Part shown: positions 26,701 through 40,200 of the stretch, piece after piece | Layout: the number at the start of each line of letters is the position of its first letter | How positions within the stretch are numbered: the stretch's first letter is position 1 | Source: Psettodes erumei | Taxonomy: Eukaryota > Chordata > Actinopteri > Pleuronectiformes > Psettodidae | Assembly: GCA_016785225.1 (NCBI GenBank) | Contig: JAFBJZ010000771.1 | Coordinates: 434,001 to 498,000, forward strand | Length of the DNA stretch: 64,000 nucleotides | Reading direction: 5' to 3' | The notes under the pieces: generated by a model | What the model was told of the DNA's origin: nothing | What the model saw: the letters and a program-made list of their open reading frames with translations, nothing else | Databases searched by the model: none | Position numbers and translations under genes: made by a program

Positions 26701-29700
26701 TTTAATATCACCACATCCTGAGGTGTTCAGTTAGAGAGTTGACAGAAGTCCTCAAAAGACGAACGTTCCGCTCGTACATCATTCAGTCCTGAGCACAGTC
26801 ATGTTCTGCAGGGGATGACCTTTCTGCTAACGCTGCCTTATTTTAATTATTTCAATTAGCAAATTTACATATTTAGCTGAGTGTGTGGCCTATCCTCCAG
26901 TGCCCCCCTCAGGACAGACTGTACAGTTTGTTGTTCGGTCCATCGTTGAGTGTCATGAACATTCGTGCCTCCAGGGGTAGAATTCAGTTTCAGAAGACTT
27001 TAAGTCTAAAGTCACAAAAGGGTTTTAACATTGTAATATATTAGTGATTCCTCCTGTCTCTTTTGTCTTTTGGGCCATAAAATTTTAGTTAGGTCTTTAG
27101 GGATTAATCATGTTTGTGACACATTTCAGAATATCTTAACATGATTTTTGCTCTGCTGGCAGAGTTGTCAAGAGAAAGCACATTGGCTGTCTGCCATCCA
27201 TAAATCTGAGTGCTGAGGTGCTAAACGTGCAGTTCCACAATCCATTATCCAGGCTTTTAAGACGTCTGTTGACATGCAGCGCCCCTCGGCACAATGCATG
27301 CCAAACAATGCAAAGCGCTCCGCAACATCCTGTAAGAGTCCGGCTCTGTCCGAGCGCTGTACCATAACGCCTTATCACACAGTAAACACAGCGGACACAT
27401 CAAAGGTTAAACACAACACAGCAGAGTCCGGCAGTGACCCGCTGCTCTGTGCCTCAGTGACAGACAGTTCACATTACAGCCAGATGGGGCTTCATGTTGC
27501 CAGCTGTTCACATTAAATCTCCTCTCTTTTTTCTTTCCCTAACCCCACCCCCGCTTCTGGGTGTAACAGGTGGGTTTGTTTAACTTCCGTCCGTCTGTTC
27601 GCCCCGTACCGCTAGAAGTTCACATCCATGGTTTCCCGGGACAACACTACTGCCCCCGCATGGCCAGCATGAACAAGCCCACCTTCCAAGGTACAGCTCC
27701 ACGTTCGATCGATATGACTCACACAAGCTTTTTGTACATTCATGCACATGCACACTGGACTTGTTGTCTGCGAGATCGCTGCTTAAGTGTGACGTGCGAA
27801 AGTTGGTTTTGCTACAAAATGAACCCAAGATATAATTATTTGAACATTTGGAGGCCTGTTTCAGTAATCGTACAATACGCAGTCTTGTGTATTTCAAATA
27901 AAATAGGGGAGAACAGGTGATGCATTGTTAAACCTCACATACTGCCTTATGTTCAGATTTACTGAATTTGAATCCACACATCATGAACCAGTTGTTTACT
28001 AAAGCATACTAAAGTTTGAAATGTTGAATGAATATCTATAGCTTCAAACTAAATATGAGACCTTAGCAGCAGAGTATTGTATGTGTATGTGTGATATGCC
28101 TGAATATGTACACCACACCACTTTTGTCAGAAAACTAATAGAAACACATACGTGTTGCACTCACTGGCATGTTCCTTCATTACCAGGGACACACACACTG
28201 TCCTACCGTGACAAATACTGGATTGATATTGGATTAATCCACTCCCACAAATAGTCCCAAACAAATGCAATGTTCCCTCCTTGTTTGACTTTCATGAAAA
28301 GTTACTGAGCCTTTAAAAAAAAAAGAAAGAAAAAATCACATTTTTTTTCCCCATTGTGATGTTTGATGTGAACATCAGCTGGAGCTCTTGACCTGTATCT
28401 GTATGATTTTATGCATTGCACTGCTGCCACCTAATTGGATGATGGCAAGAACGAGCACACGTACAAGTTTTCCTAATCAAGTGCTCAGTGAGTGCAAAAT
28501 TACGAGGCTTAGCATGTAAATGTCTGCATGTGCGCTGCTCCCACAGGGGAAAGCAGTTACTTACTTACTTACTGGATCAGCCGACCATTCTCTCCAAAAA
28601 TAATCAGTACCCAATGGAAGTGAAACTCACACGTGTGGACGTTCTGACCTTGTTTTTCCAGCCATACGCAGCCACTCCCCAGCCAAGCCAGTACTGATTT
28701 TTGTCTCATCACGACGCCAGACTCGACTGACCGCCCTGGACCTCATAGCCTACCTGGCCACGGAGGACAACCCTAAACAGTGGCTCCACCAGGATGAGAG
28801 AGAGGTAAGCACACACTGTGTCTCCACGGGAGGCGTAACGAGAGCAGCAGCAGCGGCGGCGGCTTCAGTTTTCCATCTGTGTCACACAGGATGCATTCAG
28901 GCACAGCGCTGAGTGTAGGTCACCAGCCCTTTGGCAACGCTCCACCCAACACACAACCGCTCTTGTGATGTTCGTGGAACGGAAGGCACTGAGCGCGCAT
29001 CTGTGCGGCCCGTGTAGGCAGCTGGACTGATTAAAAGTGCATCTCCTCCATCAAATGTGCGCGAGACAGACAACCGAGGAATGTAGCTACGACAGCTACC
29101 GCAACTTCAGCATCAAGTGACTCACTCTCTGGTTGCTTGAATTAGTTTATGTATGTAGGATAAATAATATCACATTCAGGGACTTTACTATAGCCATGTG
29201 TAGAGAACGAGCACACATATTAGCAGATGTGTCTGTCATTCTCATGCATGTCCTTCACTTATTTTCATTGGCATCCTTCACTTTTACCCTCCCTCCCACT
29301 CTTGCTGCATTGTGCTGATGCTCCAGTTCTCTATATAAGTACTGGTTCAAGTGTAATTGCAGATGAAATTCCATCCAACTTAAAATGCCCCTGTCATCCT
29401 CCAATATATTGTCAGTGCATACCTTAGGATCAACCCAAGATGGGAGCCCATGGCTCTTTCGGCTTTACTTTTGAATAGTTTGCTCATATTATTGTCATTA
29501 TTTAATTATTTGATTTTACTTTTCTACTTATCAATATGCTTAAATCAAGATTTAAGAGATTTGTAGTCTGAACTCAGTCATGGTTATTATCTGAGCACTG
29601 TTTCTACCATTTTGTCATAAGCTATACAGTATAGTCTTCTTTGGGTGTTGTTGTTCTTGTCTGTCATTTGTTTTTATTTGCACCATTAGCAGCAGTGCCT

Positions 29701-32700
29701 AATCTCCTTTTAACACACACAGTCAAAAGACTGGAAAAGCGACATGATGCGGATCATTGTAAATTTAGCTTTTATATAATACACATGTTGGCACCAGCTG
29801 CCAGGGCTCAGACTCAGACCCAGGTGCCCAGCGGTGTGTTAACAGTATAATTTTTCTATTTTGAACTTCCCCTGATGTGTCTTGAATGCCAACGAATCCT
29901 GCTCATTTCGATTCCCATGGGAGCGAGCCTTGAAAGTAGGACGCGCTCATACCGAACGGCAGCTAGAGCACGTGTGCGGGGGCCGCCACATCGTCATTAT
30001 GCCAGTTCGTGCACGTGCGTCACATTGTCACAGTCCCCAGAGGATGAATCGCCAAGACCGTGGTCATCCCATGACATTTCCTTTATCTCCACCGTGAGGC
30101 TCAGTTTCACCACCAGTGGTCGGAATGTAATTGTGGGTCAGGTGCTGTGCCGCCCTCAGGGTGAAAGGTCGCGTCTGCACAAGTAATTTAGATTTGAATA
30201 ACCCCATGAATTTACATACAACTTTGAAGGGTTTGAAAGATCATTGCATCCGTTAGAGGCTGCTTACTGTGTAAAAGAATTATTTTTTTAAAAATATGAA
30301 AATATTTTCACACACAAAATACATTCAACTACATGTAATAAAAAAACAACAACAAAACAAAAGTATTACTGAGCCTAAATTGTCACTGGCTCATTATTAT
30401 TCTGCGGTACAAAGGACCATTGTTTTATGTAAATGCCTACTCTCACTTGCGGGAATAGCAAAAGGCTTGTTGAAAATTTAATGCGGAACAATACTTTCAA
30501 TCCTGGCCTCGTCTGTTTAGTACACCTGGAGAAGTATTATTCATTTAAGATGTAGTCCAGTTTCAAAGGAAGACACGTGGAACCATTACAAAGTCCAAAA
30601 TTTGCTTTCCTGAACCCTGCAGCTTCCTTGTCTCAATGCAAATATGTACCATCTCATGACATAGGCCCAGTTTCTATATGTATGTGCACAGCCCGCTGCC
30701 TCTGTGTGTGTTCTGCTGATATATGCCGCTGCCTGCTGCTTCCCTGCGCTGGCCCGTGTAGCAGCTCAGCTCCCCGCTGTTTGACTGACAGGCTTCTGGC
30801 GATAGCTGCTTAACTCTCATCGGGGGTCACCTACTGCTCCGGATCCCCTCCCCCCGCTGACCTGACAGCTCTTTCTTCCCTCCGCTGCTGCTTGAAAGCC
30901 CCGGCTCATTCTCTCAGGGCTGGATTTTCACTCTCCCTTTCCATTCTCTTACTTCATATTATCCCATCCCATCCCATCCCATACTGTAGTTTTTGAATTT
31001 TAGTTGTAAGGTTTGAAAGCCAGCAGTCTGAGTTTCTAATGAGAAATTGTTTGGGTTTGTACCGGTGCATAGGCACACGGTGCATACTCTCTCTCATTAA
31101 AATGTGTGTCTAAGTTTTTTTTTTTCATTATATACTGTTTTTATACAAATATACACAAATAATGAGGACAGAAACAAAAGCCCCACCCTGGCTGGCTACA
31201 GTTTCATTAATGCACCAGTGTCTGTGCTCTGGTTTTCCTGTAGATAGAGGACATCATCGCCACCGTTCGGGATTCCAACCTGAAGCTCACGCTGGCTTTC
31301 GGGATCGGCATGCATCACGCAGGCCTGCACGAGAGAGACAGAAAGACTGTGGAGGAGCTGTTTGTCAACTGTAAGATCCAGGTACGGCATCACACATGTA
31401 CTGAATACTCTCAATCAAGCTGGTCAATACAAGCGATATAATATGTATATATCATGAGTTCTCATCTCTTATCTCAGGTCTTGATCGCCACCAGCACGCT
31501 GGCCTGGGGGGTGAACTTCCCCGCTCACCTGGTGGTCGTCAAGGGAACTGAATACTACGACGGCAAGTCCAGGCGCTACGTGGACTACCCCATTACAGGT
31601 AAACAGCCCTGGCAGTTAGGTATTTTCTCACATTATGATTGTGGAATAAATTATTCCTTCATGAAAGTTATGGAACAAGTGCCAACACCAACTGAGAAGG
31701 GAAATTCTTATTTTGCAACTGTGTTGCTGTATTCATTAATTTGTGTATGAGGCTTTATTTTACCTTACATCATTTGATTTATTGAATTTATTTAAACTTT
31801 TTTTTATCTTACTTGGAACATGGAATGGAAAAGTAATCTGTTGTTATATATGAACTGTGTGTGTGTGTGTGTGTGTGTGTAGATGTTCTGCAGATGATGG
31901 GGAGAGCAGGTCGGCCTCAGTTCGATGACCAGGGCAAAGCAGTTATTCTTGTCCACGACATCAAGAAGGATTTCTACAAGAAGTTCCTCTACGAGCCTTT
32001 CCCCGTGGAGTCCAGGTAACAGCCACGTGTTTTTTATCTTGGTTTTTAGGACTTCGGCCGTCCTTTTCTGTTACGTCAAAGCCCAGAGGCCTTGCACATC
32101 TATATGTATATATATATTTACTGCCTGTATGAGCAAGATAGTATTCATCAAATGAGATTGCCCCCCTGTGTGAATAATGATGAGTCCCACCTGTTCTGCA
32201 TCCATCTACTGCACGGCACCATGACTAAAACTGAATCTGTACTAGAAATGAGCCTCTACACAATTTATTGACAAAATAATTCCCATATACATTAGACAGC
32301 TGTGTCTTTTTTTGTTGTTCAGTGCAAATGCTAGTATTATGCTGACGCCAAACTCATCTCTTGGCTGATAATAATTATCAATAATGAACTAGGAACAGAT
32401 CTAAATCAGAACCTATTCTATTGTTATTCAGAATTTGTCTAAGCTTATCTAACTGTTCCGTGGTTGTATGTTTTATCCCAAGCCTCCTCAGTGTGCTGTC
32501 AGACCATCTGAATGCCGAGATTTCTGCAGGGACCATCTCATCCAAACAGGACGCAATGGATTACATCACGTGGACATACTTCTTCCGACGACTGGTGATG
32601 AACCCCAGGTTAGGAAAACCTCCTCACACCTCACGTCATCCCCAGCAGCAGCACTTCACACAATTAAACACAAAAAAGAAAAGATGAAGCAAACAGACTC

Positions 32701-35700
32701 TCAGCCCACTCTCGCAACCGGGTTGGAGGACGGCCGTGATCTCGAGTCAAACATCTGTTGTGTAGACAGAGACCATTCCAGAACATTCCAGCCTGTTGGT
32801 ATTTGCACGGCTGTCAGCCCACATTCACCTATCAGGCCCTGACTGAGGCCAGTACCAGTATAGGAATGTAAAAATCAGATATTGATCATTTTTGGATTCA
32901 GGTGGGGAGTTTAGGCCAGTAGTCAAAGTAAACGGGCAGTGAAAAGATGACAAGATTTATTGTTCATCTGGGATTGTATTGGTAGAAAGCTGCAGACAGC
33001 ATTTATGATCGTATTTTGTCTGGCACAGACCATGTGAACACGACATCCTGGTTCTGAATCAGACCAGAACCATTGATATTATTCTCCTACAGTATCTCTC
33101 CAGACATTACTGTCTCTAGCTAAAAGTTAAAATGACAGAAAGACCTCAAAACAAGTTTGGAACTCAGTAACACACCCAGGCAACTAACCCCCAACCCAAA
33201 CAGGGGAAGCCACAGTTTTCCATAGTGCCGTGACTCTACGCTTTCATCACAGCTACTTCACACATGGCTGCAAATCACAATAGTGCATGCTGGGGGGGGG
33301 CTTGTCCAAGTTGGCGATGAATTCTAACAAGGACTGGGCCTGTTAAAGGGTTGATTCCTTAAACAGCGACCCCCACCATATATCTTATTAAGCAGCAGGT
33401 GTATATTAGCACTTTTAATATCAACTTCATGTAACATGGAATGATATTTGATATTGTACATTTTGCCTCTGGATGTACTGATCCCCCTGACACCGCAGCA
33501 TCTCCCTGCAGCTGTGTTTTTACATCTGAACAGCTAATCTATCACTCCTACTTTCAGCCTTTGATTCCCACACCGCACACACACACACACACACACACAC
33601 AGGTACACAGAAACACACCCACGGGGTCCTGTGGGAATCGTAAACATCTGCGGGGCGACTCCCTGCGCCATCAGGAGCCTAATGGTGATGATGCTAATGG
33701 CCATAATTTCATCAGACAGGCCCTGCCACCAGTAAAGACCTGTAAAATGTGTTCGGTAATAAACTCGCTCGGTGCCTAGAACGGTGCGCCGTTAACATGT
33801 GGAGCAACGGGGATTAAAGGAATACTTCACATTAAACACACGATAAATATGGCCGTCGCCCGTCTCAACTGCTGCTTCCAGCCCACGAGTCTGGCTGCCA
33901 TTTCTCCTCCCTGCCCCTCGCTGCACAATTAATGACTTTGTATGGTGATCATGGAGACATTTGTCTTCATCTAATATGAGAAGTTAGTGACTTTTCAGTG
34001 AGCCAAGTTTGCATACATTATGCAGATAACTGTAAAAATGGCTTCCATCTAATATTCCTCCTCCACATGTGAAGTCATTTATCGCTCCTAGTGAATCTAG
34101 TGAAATGACTTTCCTTGTCAGGGTGGCTGGGCTCACCCTCAGAGGTAGGGTGACCCTATGATGGGCCACCTCTACCTCAACTGACAACTGAAAGTGTCCG
34201 ATCAGAATGATCCCTGTGGAGTTATTCTAAGCACATCCAAATTGGCGGAGACTGTCGGGCAGTCCCAGAGCATGCTGATGGATTAGAAAGCCTATCTGGC
34301 CTGGGACTGTCTTGGGATGCCCCTGAAGGAACTGGAGGATGTACCTTGTTTGTTTTGCCAAGTTGTGGCACACACGGTACATAAATCATAAATCAAAATT
34401 ATAATTCACTTTGTATGTTGAAGTAGTTGATTTTAATCATGGTCATAAACAGTGTGTTGAGTCCTGACATTCCTAAAGGTGTGAATATTCTCATCAGATT
34501 ATCAAGAATATTTCAATTTCAGCCACTTCTAATAGTATCAAATTGAGATAATTTGTCGTAGTTGGTCTGATTTGTCCTTTAATTCTTGAAAAAATTATAA
34601 TACAGTGCTGTCATACATATACATGATATGTATGTTTTCGTCAGACCAACAACTTTCCAGTCACCAAACCTCCCACCCCACCCATATGGCAATGTACTGT
34701 AGGCACTCAGAAGGAATATTGGTAAATATTGGTGTGTTTATTTAATATTGCAAATTTGAGCTTTGCATACCTTTCTAATGGCAGATTTGTATTCCATCTT
34801 AGCTTGCAGCTTTCTTACACAAGAGGAAGTCTCACATATACTTAGTACTTTTACATTCTAGCCGGTTACGGATGTCTACTTAACCCATTCTGTGACCAGT
34901 GTCTGTTGGGTTCCCCAGTTATAATTCATGAATGCATGTACGTTCGCCTTCAGATGAAAACTTGAAGTTTGGTCATTAACTGACACTATAGAGAACAACC
35001 AGATGGCATTGATCAACAGTAATGAACTGTTCTCCAGCTTTGCCAAGATATATTTTTGCATGACTTAAAGTAAATATATAACACAGGTTTTGTCACCCGT
35101 GCAAACGTACCTTCAGGATTTTTAGCATCTGTTTCCAGCAGCTTTGATGAAACCTAGTGCCTGGTTTCTTTCGCGCTTTTATTTGACTCGCACACCTCGT
35201 GCACAAATATTGGCATTATAAGCTAATGAAGATTGTATTTGATTACACGTCTGCTGAGCCTCATATGGTAGCTCTTACTTAGCAGAGTCGAGCATGGAAC
35301 CCATTTTGGCCACTGGTTGTCTTATTTCAGGTAATAACAGACTAACCTGGGAGTCATTTGCTGCCAAGGCCTGGCCATTTTTCTTTCAGCTCGGGCTTTC
35401 CTTTCTGCAGCACAACGGTGTGTACCAGATTCCAGCCTATGTCTAGATTCAGTAGTGCTTCTGTAACTATTTACTCTACCAGTGGTGTCTGGGTTTTCCA
35501 TTAGGCGCCAACAAGGTTCCATCATCAGTGTTACATAATTCAGCAGAGGAGTCCTCAGTAAAGGAAGCCGCTCACGAGTATGTTATTTCCTGGTTGGAAC
35601 ATGGCAAAACCTGGTTGATCATGTCCTTGTGTACACGTGTATAACATTATCCAGGTAGTTGATCTATGCATGTCTGTGATTACACAACATCAGCCATTCT

Positions 35701-37199
35701 GTCATTTTGAGTAGATTTTCATTTCAGAGTGTAAATCATTTTCTGTAGCACTGACCTGATGGCTGCATTACTGTACTACTCCTGGTCAATGTGGTGAATG
35801 CTCATATACCCAGCTATGGTGTTCACATGACATTTTATTAGATAGCAATGGTATAGCAAAAGTTTAAATGTATGTTATATTTTCACCCCTTTATCTAACT
35901 GTCAACCAGCCCTTTCCTGCAGTACTACAACAGTAGCGCCTCATATAACCCCAATTCACATAACCCAAACTATCTCTTTTTTATGACCTGTGTTGTTCAG
36001 TTATTACAATCTGGAAGACATCAGCCACGAGTCCATAAACAAGTACCTGTCCAACCTGGTGGAGAGAAGCCTGCGGGACCTGGAGTGCTCTTACTGCATT
36101 GAGATAAAAGAGGTGTGTGTTCAGTATCTCTAAGTAAGTTTTTAGTCTCTAAATTGACGCAAATAACAGGAGATCATTTTTTCTGTGTCAAATCTTTGTT
36201 TCCATAAATGCTGCAGGATGATCAGACCATTGAGCCCTTGACGTACGGTCGCATCGCCTCTTACTACTACCTGAAGCATCAGACCATCCGCATGTTCAAA
36301 GAGCGGCTGAAGGCTGAGTTGCCAATCCATGAGCTGCTCTCCGTTCTCACGGTGAGTTTCACACTGTGAGCATACGGCTACCGCTGCTCTGCCCGCAAGT
36401 CACTGTCAAGTATTTTGTCTTGTTTGAGCTGCTGAGATGCTTGTAGGCAATCAGCAAAGTGAAAATCTCTAATAGCTCAGTGATAAGAGTGAGATGGGAA
36501 TGTGCGGTAATGAATTCAGTGATAGAATGCCTGCAGAGCAGGAGGACGCACGCTCATGCTCTGCAACCTGAAACAAGACTGGAACAGAAACTGATGCTTT
36601 TGGAGGGTTTGAGCTTTGGACTCAGCACGCGGATAAAAAACACCCTCCATGTAATCTGTGTGCAAAGTCGATGTGTTTGTGCTTTTTCTTCCATTTTTGC
36701 TCATGGTGTGGGAAATTATCACACCTTGGGCGTGCATAAGTTCATGTGTGCTAAGTGAGAGTCAAACAATTAAAACAGATCTTCTTCTCACAAACTACTT
36801 CCCAGTTACATGTCTGCAAAAACATTGGTTGCAAGTGCAAATGAAAAATACGACTGCATTTTATTTTTAGTGCAATATTGATTTTGTAGGATACAAACAA
36901 GAATTCAGTGTTAATTGTGTTGAACCAGTTGGTACTTTGGCAATCTTTTTTTTTCCTTTGCTTTCTTTTTTTTTAATTTTAATATGTTGGGTATGTTGTT
37001 TTTTCATTGTAGCCCGATCTGTGTAGCAGTGCATCCTTGCCTTAGGTATTTGGAACATGGGACACAGTAGTACACATGCAACTTTTTAGAAATCTACTGA
37101 GGATCTATGATTAGTGACAGAAGATGTACCTTCCTATATTTTTTTTCTCTTCATGGCATTTGAAAAAGTAAGATACATCAGGGAATTTCCATGTATGTG

Positions 37200-37230
<31 letters not shown>

Positions 37231-40200
37231 TATTCTCTACTATCAAATTAGCACCTTTGCCTGAGCTTCATTAACGCTCTTGGTTCTGCAGGTTTAGTGT
37301 GATCTGTCGCCCTCTTCTTTTCATTTATTGACCTTGTGCATCCCAGAGGCGACACACTCTGGCTTCTGATTGGTGGGGTCAACGCAAGACAAGGTGGTTT
37401 CACACATTCGCCGAGGGAGGTTTGGCGTGGGGGCAGACATCCTCCTTTTAACCACTGCTTCTTGCAGTGGTTGCTGATTCTAAAGATTCATCTTGCATTT
37501 CATCGCTGTGAAAAATCTTCCTTTTAGACTACAGCGGAGTTTCTGGAAACAGCAGGTGAAGACAGTCAGTCAGCTCCTTCACTCATTTAAATGAACAAAT
37601 GTATTCCATCTTTCATCATATGTGTGCAGATGCAGCTCTGTATTTAGGCGGTGATTAGAAAATTTAAAAGCATTTTCTGTTGCTGAGTGCTTCCAGAGTG
37701 TAAAAAAGATTAGGCTGGTGTTGTTTCATTTTTTTTACATCAACAAATTCCATGAAATGACCAGCAATGTGTTGCTCCATCTCTCAGTACTTTCTGACTT
37801 CTCAGTCCAAAGCCTAATAGTGCCTAACAAAGACGTACAGTAAATCTTTCAAAGAAGTTGACAAATATATAGTGTCACTATAATATATTTGGTACTCTGG
37901 GGAGTATTTGAGCAGCAGGACCCTGTATTTGGGATTTAGTCTAAATAAACTGCAGTGTGTGTGTGTGTCTATGTTAATGGTAATGAAAGAACATGTCACC
38001 CTGTGCTGCAGTCAGGCTAACTGATGTGTTTTTAATAGGTTTTTGGACAACAGTGGAGCTCTGTGTGACAGACGCGCTATCCTGTAGTGGGAATTAAAAG
38101 ATTGCAATGGGCAATTTTACTCTCAGAAGAAAAATGATTTGTCAAGACAGCATTTTTTTTCTTTGTTTTTTTTACAAAAGATTATCATCGATTGTGAGCT
38201 TTTCAATTTTATACCACTTTTGTTCCAGTCCATTTGGCGTGTTCATTGGTTTAATCTGACTTCAGTAATGATGCTAACATATGGAGGGGAGGCTACTTTT
38301 TAGAGAGTTAACATCACTCCCCTTTGCACACATGTAGTTGGAAGCAGACCAAGGCATGCCATGCTTGGCTGCCTCCCTCCCCGACAAGCTGCGATACAAT
38401 AGGCCAGTCACCCTGCCGCCCCGTCCACTCCCCCTCTGTTAGCTACAAAGCACTGGCATGCTCCTCCAGTTCCCCCTAATTGCTGCAGCGTGGCCACTAA
38501 TGAGCAACACCCACGCCTTGCTGCATCACCACCACCTCCCACCCCCTCCTTACACACATCTTCTCTCTGAGCGCTGTGTTACCACTCAGCCAGTCTTTGT
38601 CTCTGATGCCTTTCCGACTGTATTTCTCCTCTGCTTCCTAAAACAGCGGCGTTCTCGCGGTGAACCGCATCAAACACAAACTTTGTCAAACCTATTGTTA
38701 GTATATACCGGGGTATATATTCAGACCCCTTCATTTTTTTTAATTTTTGCAGATGGCATTGTCTATTTTTTTTTACTTTTCTTTTTGCTCATCAACTACA
38801 CTCAATAGCCCACAATGACAGTGAGTGAAAACATGTTTTCAGAAATTCTTGCAAATTCATTTAACACAAGAAATGGAACTCCCTCATTTGCAAGTATTCA
38901 CACCTGCAATTCAGTGCTTTGTAGAAGCCCCTTTGGCAGCAATTACCACTCATGTCTTCTTGGGTGAGTCTCTAGCTTTGCACACCTGGAACTGGGCAGC
39001 TTATCCCATTCTTCCTGGCAGATCCTCTAAGATAAGCTCTGTCAGACTGGATAGGAAGTGTCTGTGAACTGCCATCTTCACGTCTCTCCACAGATGTTCT
39101 GTGGGGTTTAAGTCTGGGCCACTCAAGCTCAGTCAGAGCCTTTTCCCAGTGCCACTTACACAGCGTCTCGGCTCTTTGTTTTGAGTCATTGTCCCCTCAT
39201 GAGGCCGCCACCGCCATGCTCCACCCTAGAGATGGTATTCGCCAGGTGATGAGCATTGCCTGATGTTCACAAACATAGCGTTTGGAGTTCTGCCAGGGAG
39301 TTAATTTTTTGGTCTGAAACACACCAGAGAATACTTTCCCTCGTGCTCTCAGAGCCCCCTGACTGCCATATGGGAAACTCCAAGCAGACTGTCATATGCC
39401 CTTTACTCGAGTGGTTTCATTCCAGCCAAGGCCTGAATGATGGAGGGACGCTGAGCTTGTCTTCTTTCCAGCATGTTCTCCCATTTCTACAGAAGTTCTC
39501 TCTTGCTCACCTCCCTAGCCAAGGCCCTTCCTGCCTCATCACATGGTTTGGCTGGACAGCCAACAAAATAAACCTGGTGATGCCAAACCTTTCCCATTTC
39601 ACAATTATTGAGGCCACCGTGCTCCTCCATCACCCCAATCTATGCTGCATGATTCTGATGTGGAGGGCCACAGTGATTTCCTTGGACTTCATGGCTTGGT
39701 TTTTGTGCTGACATACAATGTGACTTCTGGGACTTTTATAGACATCTGTCAGGGCAAGAAACATAAGAATAGTCCACAGGTTGGAGACAAAACCTAATAT
39801 TTAACCAAGCTTATTTAGAGAGGAAAACAAACCGTAAAATTATTACCTTAATGCATTTTGCAGACATCCATCACAACCTGCCTTCCTGCTTCAACCTTGA
39901 CCCCACCCCCCTCCCTTGCCATAGCTGTGCACACACATACGATGTTCCCCTGTTGCTTGGTTATCAGACTGAATTGCCATTTCATTTGACTCAATGTTTG
40001 CCATGTCAGTTGAAGGAATATGTTAATTTAAGCGTTGATCTTTCTGAAAGTCTACGTACGCAATCTGTACAGCTGTCTCCATCAATGTTTTTATATTGCT
40101 GTATGTCTAGCTCTAGAATAGGAGGTTGTTGTACCCCATTCTTTATAATGCCTCTGATTTGCTTTATTTTTCCAGACTTCAGTGGCACAACATCTGACCT

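Larger units (their letters stand above)
32609..36000 (+). other. ascc3: ascc3 intron, 3.4 kb
   Basis: Contains a (CA)n at 33576-33601, a candidate conserved block at about 33630-33790 and a LINE fragment at 34092-34350. No other gene is seen. Confidence 0.8.

Noticed and set aside
29875..30186. 103-codon frame with CpG-rich start, considered as an intronic gene
   Set aside because: Arg/Ser-rich by composition only, no promoter or splice logic, no known domain.
39256..39711. 151-codon open frame on the + strand
   Set aside because: It is the antisense strand of the decayed Tc1/mariner transposase region, not a gene.
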